DNA of 18,784 nucleotides from an uncultured Bacteroides sp. (lineage in GTDB: Bacteria; Bacteroidota; Bacteroidia; Bacteroidales; Bacteroidaceae): positions 1 through 18,784 of the forward strand of contig NZ_CASFWU010000060.1 in the NCBI RefSeq assembly GCF_949298305.1. Reading direction: 5' to 3'. Positions 14,340-18,784 of this stretch are shown here, piece by piece. Both the position numbers and the translations under genes were made by a program. The notes beneath the pieces are model-generated. The model saw only the letters and a list, made by a program, of their open reading frames with translations, ran no database searches and was not told the DNA's origin. How positions within the stretch are numbered: the stretch's first letter is position 1; every line of letters starts with the position of its first letter.

Positions 14340-15605
14340 ATGAGAGTACTACTTATCAATACTTCCGAACGCATAGGCGGCGCCGCCGTCGCTTGCAGCC
14401 GGCTGATGGAGGCCCTGAAAAACAACGGCATCAAGGCCCGCATGCTGGTGCGCGACAAGCAGAGCGAACAGCTGACCGTCGTGGCCCTGAACCGCAGCTG
14501 GCGGCTGGTGTGGAAGTTCGTGTGGGAACGCATCGTCATCTGGCGCGCCAACCGTTTCAAGAAGAACAATCTCTTTGCCGTGGACATTGCCAATACGGGA
14601 ACGGACATCACCGGACTGCCCGAATTCCAGCAGGCCGACGTCATCCATCTGCACTGGGTCAATCAGGGAATGCTTTCGCTGAAGAACATCGAGAAGATAC
14701 TCGCCTCGGGGAAACCCGTCGTATGGACCATGCACGACATGTGGCCCTGCACAGGCATCTGCCACCACGCCCGCGAATGCGAAGGCTACCGGCAGGAATG
14801 CGGCTCGTGCCATTTCCTCTACGGAGGCGGACATAAACGGGACCTCTCACACCGCATTTTCCTGCGTAAGAAGAAACTCTACCAGAGCTATCCCATTACT
14901 TTTGTCACCTGCAGCCATTGGCTGGAAGAGAAAGCCAGACTGAGTGCGCTCATTGAAGGGCATAAAGTAGTCTGCATCCCCAATCCGCTGAATACAAACC
15001 TTTTCAAGCCGCACGACAAGCAGAAGGCGCGCGAACGCCTCAAGCTGCCGGCAGACAAGAAACTGCTGCTGTTCGGCTCCGTGAAGATTACCGACAAGCG
15101 GAAGGGCATAGACTACCTGATAGAATCCTGCAAGATATTGGTCAAGAACAAACCCGAATTGCGCGAACAGTTGGCCGTCGTGGCTTTCGGCAACCAGTCG
15201 AGGCAGCTGGAGAACCTGCTGCCCTTCAAGGTCTATCCGCTGGACTTCGTACACGACGAACACCAGCTGGTGGACATCTACAACTCGGTGGACCTCTTCG
15301 TCACCCCCTCGCTGGAGGAGAATCTCCCCAACACCATCATGGAGGCCATGGCCTGCGGCATTCCCTGCGTGGGATTCAACGTAGGCGGCATTCCGGAAAT
15401 GATAGACCACCTGCACAACGGCTACGTGGCCCGCTACAAGTCGGCAGAAGACCTGGCCAACGGCATCCACTGGACACTGAACGACCCGGGCTACGAAAGT
15501 CTGTGCGAAGAGGCGTGCCGGAAGGCCGTAACACACTACTCGGAGCACGTCATCGCCAAGAAGTTCATCGAACTCTACAACAAAGTCACCGGAAGCAATG
15601 CATAA
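14340..15605 (+). CDS. GT4 glycosyltransferase (WcaC-like)
   Basis: The 421-residue GT-B enzyme starts MRVLLINTSERIGGAAVACSRL. HLHWVNQG is followed by HDMWPCTGICHHARECEGY and CGSC (about 131-158), a Cys/His-rich signature typical of WcaC-like colanic-acid-type transferases. The C-terminal donor domain contains FGSVKITDKRKGIDYLI and an intact EX7E region, PSLEENLPNTIMEAMACGIP (about 322-341). I chose ATG at 14340, because an upstream in-frame start at 14274 would place the -7 box inside the coding region. It is the first gene of a two-gene operon; its stop codon overlaps the next gene by 8 bases. Donor and acceptor are unknown. Confidence 0.88.
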   Translation: MRVLLINTSERIGGAAVACSRLMEALKNNGIKARMLVRDKQSEQLTVVALNRSWRLVWKFVWERIVIWRANRFKKNNLFAVDIANTGTDITGLPEFQQADVIHLHWVNQGMLSLKNIEKILASGKPVVWTMHDMWPCTGICHHARECEGYRQECGSCHFLYGGGHKRDLSHRIFLRKKKLYQSYPITFVTCSHWLEEKARLSALIEGHKVVCIPNPLNTNLFKPHDKQKARERLKLPADKKLLLFGSVKITDKRKGIDYLIESCKILVKNKPELREQLAVVAFGNQSRQLENLLPFKVYPLDFVHDEHQLVDIYNSVDLFVTPSLEENLPNTIMEAMACGIPCVGFNVGGIPEMIDHLHNGYVARYKSAEDLANGIHWTLNDPGYESLCEEACRKAVTHYSEHVIAKKFIELYNKVTGSNA

Positions 15606-16347
15606 CCACCTCACACCCAAATTCACCGTCATCACCGTTTGCTTCAACGCCGAAGAAACGCTCGAAGACACCATTCAAAGTGTCATTGCGCAAACCTACC
15701 ACCACGTGGAGTACATCGTTGTGGACGGCGCCTCGAAGGACCGTACCCTGTCCATCATCAACCGCTACCGCGACCGCATCGCCACCGTGGTGAGCGAACC
15801 GGACAAGGGACTGTACGACGCCATGAACAAGGGCCTCCGGCTGGCTACGGGCGACTACGTCTGCTTCCTCAACGCGGGCGACAGCTTCCACGAGGACGAC
15901 ACCCTGCAACAGATGGTGCACACCCTGCGCGAACGGTCCGAACTGCCCGACGTGCTCTACGGCGAGACGGCACTGGTCAACGCCGAAGGCCACTTCGTGC
16001 GGATGCGCCGCCTCCAGGCGCCCGAACACCTGACGTGGCGCAGCTTCCGCCAGGGCATGCTGGTGTGCCACCAGGCCTTCTTTGCCCGGCGCACACTGGC
16101 CGAACCCTACGACCTCCGCTACCGCTTCTCGGCCGACTTCGACTGGTGCATCCGCATCATGAAGAAGGCAAAGACCCTGCACAACACCCACCTCACCCTC
16201 ATAGACTACCTGGACGAGGGCATGACCACCCGCAACCACAAGGCTTCGCTGCGCGAACGCTTCCGCATCATGGCGAAGCATTATGGCTGGCTGAGCACCG
16301 TGGCCCTTCATGCCTGGTTTGTGGTGAGGGCGGTGGTGAAGAAGTAA
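15598..16347 (+). CDS. GT2 glycosyltransferase (WcaE-like)
   Basis: The 249-residue single-domain GT2 enzyme shows TVITVCFNAEETLEDTIQSV near the N-terminus, VDGASKDRTLSII, PDKGLYDAMNKGL, then the metal-binding FLNAGDSF (about 90-97) and SADFDWCIRIMKKA (about 180-193). The length and the NAGD version of DxD fit the WcaE/colanic-acid-type subfamily. ATG at 15598 overlaps the preceding TAA by eight bases, so translation is probably coupled. It is expected to work at the cytosolic membrane face on the same polysaccharide as the neighbouring transferases. It is followed by a long gene-free stretch. Confidence 0.9.
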   Translation: MHNHLTPKFTVITVCFNAEETLEDTIQSVIAQTYHHVEYIVVDGASKDRTLSIINRYRDRIATVVSEPDKGLYDAMNKGLRLATGDYVCFLNAGDSFHEDDTLQQMVHTLRERSELPDVLYGETALVNAEGHFVRMRRLQAPEHLTWRSFRQGMLVCHQAFFARRTLAEPYDLRYRFSADFDWCIRIMKKAKTLHNTHLTLIDYLDEGMTTRNHKASLRERFRIMAKHYGWLSTVALHAWFVVRAVVKK

Positions 16348-17273
16348 GCCAACCTTACGCAATCCGCCTACCGTCCTATCAACATGGCAGCAGTTTCCAC
16401 TACCTATCCTTTCCAGATTCGGCATGCCTGCCGGAGAAAAACTCTTCATAAGGCATTCGGGCCTTGCTTGCCAATGAGTCTGGAATTCAAGTTTCGCAAG
16501 TGCGAATTACCCGGCACGTGCAACGCGACTCCTCCTGATTCCCCGCAAAACGCCATCTGAGGAAGTCTTCCGGTTTATCAGGCAGGAAAGAAACGATGGA
16601 AAAGAACAATAGGAGGAAACAAGCAGGGACGTTGCCTCTTCCGGCTTCCCGCCTGGCGGAGAGTCGGCATTGGGTTACTTCCGGTGCGCAGTCTTCCCGT
16701 TGGGACAGATGTGTCATCGTGTAAGAAAAACAGGCCAAGTGCTTACAAAAAGCCCCCGAAATGAGTTTCAGGCTGACACGCAACATTTGCAAAAGGCGCG
16801 AAACAGAGGCCGGGAAACCTCCTTGGAGCTGTGTGGAGCATGTACCGTGCAAGCTCCGTCCGTCCACAATGCTTGTTTCGTTCGCGCGGCATGCTTGCCG
16901 GGAGCGCGCAGAATGCTTGCGCGGAACACGCAGCATGCTTGTACGGAGCGCCCGGAAGCCACGTTACACCCTCCCGAAAGAGAAGTTACCCACTCCCATG
17001 TGGATTTTGGGAGCCACAAAAGAGGCTTTTTCCTTCCCGGAGAGGCATTTTTTCTTCTCTTTCAAATGTAAGGATTTCGCTATCCGTCTGCCATGCAGCC
17101 GATTGCAGGAATCTGCTTCCGTTTTTCCGAGCAAGCCGGACGGAAGGCCGAAAAAACGGATTCTCGTGCATCGGAAAAGTCAAAGTGTCAAAATGTAAAC
17201 AGAGGGATGCACAGCCTGCACGTGAAAGACGACGGCAGAAGAGTGGACGATAGCCCTCCCTGACCGTCCGCTG
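16348..17273. other. 926-bp gene-free region with repeat array
   Basis: No reading frame here resembles a protein. It separates the convergent GT2 and outer-membrane-protein genes. Visible content is a small hairpin TTCGC-AAGT-GCGAA (16493-16506) next to ATTCAAGTTTCG, which is shared exactly (inverted) with 14158-14169. It also holds array 3 (16846-16955) and a weak hairpin AGCC/GGCT followed by TTTTT (17012-17031), which may be a terminator for plus-strand transcripts. The left 480 bases show nothing else I can name. Confidence 0.6.
16846..16955. repeat. tandem array 3, five 22-bp units
   Basis: Five contiguous 22-bp units start at 16846, 16868, 16890, 16912 and 16934. Four begin [AC]ATGCTTG and the first begins CGTGCAAGC. 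Unit 1 is identical to array 1 unit 1 at 16 of 22 positions, including TGCAAGC and GTCCG. As in array 1, the order runs from CAAG-type to CTTG-type units. CCGTGCAAGC (16845-16854) can pair with GCTTGTACGG in the last unit with one wobble. It lies between convergent genes. Confidence 0.82.
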
Positions 17274-17927
17274 TCAGAGCACCGCCTTGAACGACAGATG
17301 GAAGTCGGCACGCAGCACCCGTATCCGGTTCCACTTCTCCAGGTCCATCTCCCGCTCCAGGTCGCCGTCCTTCTCCGTCAGCGAAGAGCTGTTTCCGCCC
17401 GTCAGCGAGGCACCCACGCCCAGGTAGAAGCCCTTGTAGAGGCGGTAGCTGAAGCCCAGGTCCATGTTGGCGCCCAGGAAGCCGGTCGAATAGGTGGGCC
17501 GTTCCTTGCCGTTGGCAAAGCCTTCGGCACGGTAGTGCATGTAGCCCGCACCGATGGTGTACTCCATGCACAGCCGCGGAGCGACCATGCGCCGCAGGCC
17601 CACTTGCGGGGCAATGTAGTTCAGGTTCACATCCTCGGCCAGCATGCCCATGCCGCCCGCCTCGTAGTTCTCGGAAGCGGTGAAGAAGTTGTACTTCAGG
17701 CCCACCAGCCAGTCGTCCGGCACCCAGAAGGCCTTGATGCTGCCGCTGAAACCCTTGTCGTAGGCACCGCGATAGGAGGCGCCGTAGGGCGACAGGTTGG
17801 AGTTGCCGAACAGCTGTCCCGTACCCAACTCGGCCGACAGGGAAAACTTGCCTTCGGAAGCAGGCTGTGCAAAAGAGGAAAGACTGACTGCTGAAAGCAG
17901 AGCGAATAAAAGAATAAAGCGTTTCAT
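17274..17927 (-). CDS. outer-membrane beta-barrel protein
   Basis: The 217-residue protein starts with a signal peptide (MKRFILLFALLSAVSLSSFA, predicted cleavage before Gln21). The rest consists of alternating short strands rich in aromatic residues and glycine, for example LSAELGTGQLF, LVGLKYNFF, YTIGAGYMHY and DLGFSYRLYKGFYLGVGASL. It ends in a strand-like segment (LRADFHLSFKAVL). This fits a small outer-membrane barrel of the porin/opacity-like type, about eight strands. No specific ligand can be named. It has its own strong promoter (17957-17988) and lies downstream of a regulator gene on the same strand with a 122-bp gap, so it may be that regulator's target. Confidence 0.75.
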   Translation of the reverse strand: MKRFILLFALLSAVSLSSFAQPASEGKFSLSAELGTGQLFGNSNLSPYGASYRGAYDKGFSGSIKAFWVPDDWLVGLKYNFFTASENYEAGGMGMLAEDVNLNYIAPQVGLRRMVAPRLCMEYTIGAGYMHYRAEGFANGKERPTYSTGFLGANMDLGFSYRLYKGFYLGVGASLTGGNSSSLTEKDGDLEREMDLEKWNRIRVLRADFHLSFKAVL

Positions 17928-17956
17928 CTGTTTCTATTTTTGAATTGATTTTTCTG

Positions 17957-17988
17957 CAAATGTAGTTGACTGGTCTTACTTTTCCAAA
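17957..17988 (-). promoter_or_regulatory. strong Bacteroides-type promoter for the barrel protein
   Basis: On the minus strand, TTTG (17988-17985) is followed after exactly 20 bases by TACATTTG (17964-17957). This is an exact match to the TTTG-N19-21-TAnnTTTG pattern, the best promoter in the window. It lies 29 bases upstream of the start codon. Confidence 0.75.
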
Positions 17989-18049
17989 AGGAATCAGTAC
18001 GCAAAGAGTACGCAAATGCCTGCGTACTCCTGCGTACAACACAAAAAAC

Positions 18050-18784
18050 TTAATGATTACGGATAAATTTATCCCACTCGTCCGGCGCACCTTCTTGACC
18101 AAGCACTTTCTTGTACAGGCGTTTGCGAATGGACGTTACAGCCTGCTTACTGCGGAGTACAAGCTGGGCGATACGGGTAGAAGAGATTCCTATTTTGAGT
18201 AACAGGCAAACCTGCAATTCAACCTCACTTACGGGATACAAATCTTTCAAACGATGGGTAAATTGTGAATAGGTAGAGTCAATGGCTGCTGTTAAGGTCT
18301 GCCATTCTTCTGCAGATAAATTACCGTCCACTTCATGACATTTGCGGAATATGTCGGAAGTTTCCAGTGCTTTTACAGCTTCCGCTTCCAACCTTCTATA
18401 AGCCTCAACCTGTTCGTTGTCTTTCTCCAAAGACTGTTTCCGGGCATGGAGCAATTCTTGTTGGGGCTGGTTTTGCACGATCTTCGAAGCCTGAAGTTCT
18501 TTTTCCAGTTCGGCTATCCGCTTTTTATTTTCTTCTATAAACTCCTGACTCTGTCGATACTTCTGTCCTTCCAAGGCTTTTAATTTCTGCAATTGATTGA
18601 TTCTGCCTTCTTCCTTTCGTTTCCGATTCTGCCGATAGGCAAAAAACAATGCAACCACCACCACCATGCTTGCTGTAATCCAGACAATATAATTTTTCTG
18701 TTGCCTGTTCTGCATTTGTAACCGGTTGTTTTCCTCTTCCCGTAACTGATAATTGTAGAGTGCATTGATTTTGCGAACAGTTTC
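18050..18784 (-). CDS. membrane-anchored TPR-type transcriptional regulator, 3' part
   Basis: The frame stays open to the window edge, so this is the C-terminal 244 residues of a longer protein. An internal Met at 18715 is not the likely start, since the 23 residues before it (with INALYNYQLREEENNRL) continue the family pattern. Visible parts are a helix before the membrane, one transmembrane segment (YIVWITASMVVVVALFFAY), a long charged coiled coil (about 75 residues), and a C-terminal domain. That domain contains EVELQVCLLLKIGISSTRIA and SKQAVTSIRKRLYKKVLG, resembling a LuxR-like helix-turn-helix. Bacteroides regulators with N-terminal TPRs share this layout. The AT-richer base composition differs from neighbouring genes. 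The barrel-protein gene lies directly downstream. Confidence 0.72.
   Translation of the reverse strand, partial: ETVRKINALYNYQLREEENNRLQMQNRQQKNYIVWITASMVVVVALFFAYRQNRKRKEEGRINQLQKLKALEGQKYRQSQEFIEENKKRIAELEKELQASKIVQNQPQQELLHARKQSLEKDNEQVEAYRRLEAEAVKALETSDIFRKCHEVDGNLSAEEWQTLTAAIDSTYSQFTHRLKDLYPVSEVELQVCLLLKIGISSTRIAQLVLRSKQAVTSIRKRLYKKVLGQEGAPDEWDKFIRNH

Noticed and set aside
16344..16358. GTAAG-CCAAC-CTTAC hairpin at the GT2 stop codon
   Set aside because: Only a 5-bp AT-rich stem with no U-tract; too weak to call a terminator.
16487..16936. 149-codon minus-strand frame in the gene-free region
   Set aside because: Composition (many Arg, Ser and Cys), overlap with array 3, no promoter or ribosome-binding site, and no recognisable motif.
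17188..18102. 304-codon minus-strand frame over the barrel protein
   Set aside because: It is a shifted-frame shadow of the barrel gene, which has a signal peptide and an exact promoter at the right distance.

Overview
The window looks like a chromosomal segment of a member of the Bacteroidota, most likely Bacteroidales/Bacteroidaceae. Several genes are preceded by the Bacteroides-type promoter (TTTG about 20 bases upstream of TAnnTTTG). The lipoprotein, PepSY-like and TPR-regulator-type proteins are typical of that group, and the IS982-family element resembles Bacteroides ones. Most genes are GC-rich; the insertion sequence at the left end and the regulator at the right end are visibly AT-richer. 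I cannot name the species.

Layout, left to right. (1) 1-997: an IS982-type insertion sequence with 20-bp perfect terminal inverted repeats and an intact DDE transposase. (2) 1035-3104 (-): a fused ADP-forming acyl/acetyl-CoA synthetase. (3) 3105-3517: gene-free, with terminator-like hairpins and a 22-bp-period repeat array. (4) 3518-4342 (-): a lipoprotein with two PepSY-like repeats, divergent from (5) metG, 4522-6564 (+). (6) 6680-11203 (+): four genes chained by 4-base ATGA overlaps, a Wzx-type flippase, a GT14, a GT2 and a GT4 glycosyltransferase. (7) 11467-13918 (-): wecC then wecB, which make UDP-ManNAc and UDP-ManNAcA, convergent with the flippase operon. (8) 14340-16347 (+): two more glycosyltransferases, the second overlapping the first by 8 bases. 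(9) 16348-17273: gene-free, with another 22-bp-period array. (10) 17274-17927 (-): a small outer-membrane beta-barrel protein with a strong Bacteroides-type promoter, preceded by (11) the 3' part of a membrane-anchored TPR/coiled-coil/HTH regulator that runs off the window.

Regions 6-8 form a surface-polysaccharide module: wecB/wecC supply an aminouronic acid donor, the transferases assemble a repeat unit, and the flippase exports it. No polymerase (Wzy), initiating sugar-phosphate transferase or chain-length regulator is visible, so the module is incomplete here or is served by genes elsewhere.

The most unusual content is not protein-coding. Three intergenic regions (3238-3325, 11238-11386, 16846-16955) carry contiguous arrays with a 22-bp or 11-bp period, close to one or two turns of B-DNA. 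All three lie just beyond gene 3' ends, and two of them lie between convergent genes. Arrays 1 and 3 share recognisable unit sequence; array 2 is a ladder of 14 TGCA tetramers spaced 11, 11, 12 and so on. Array 1 also holds an 18-bp perfect inverted repeat. Other non-coding structures are a CACCACAGAG inverted repeat after metG, GGTGAGT heptamers between wecC and wecB, and a possible MITE (237 bp) upstream of wecC.
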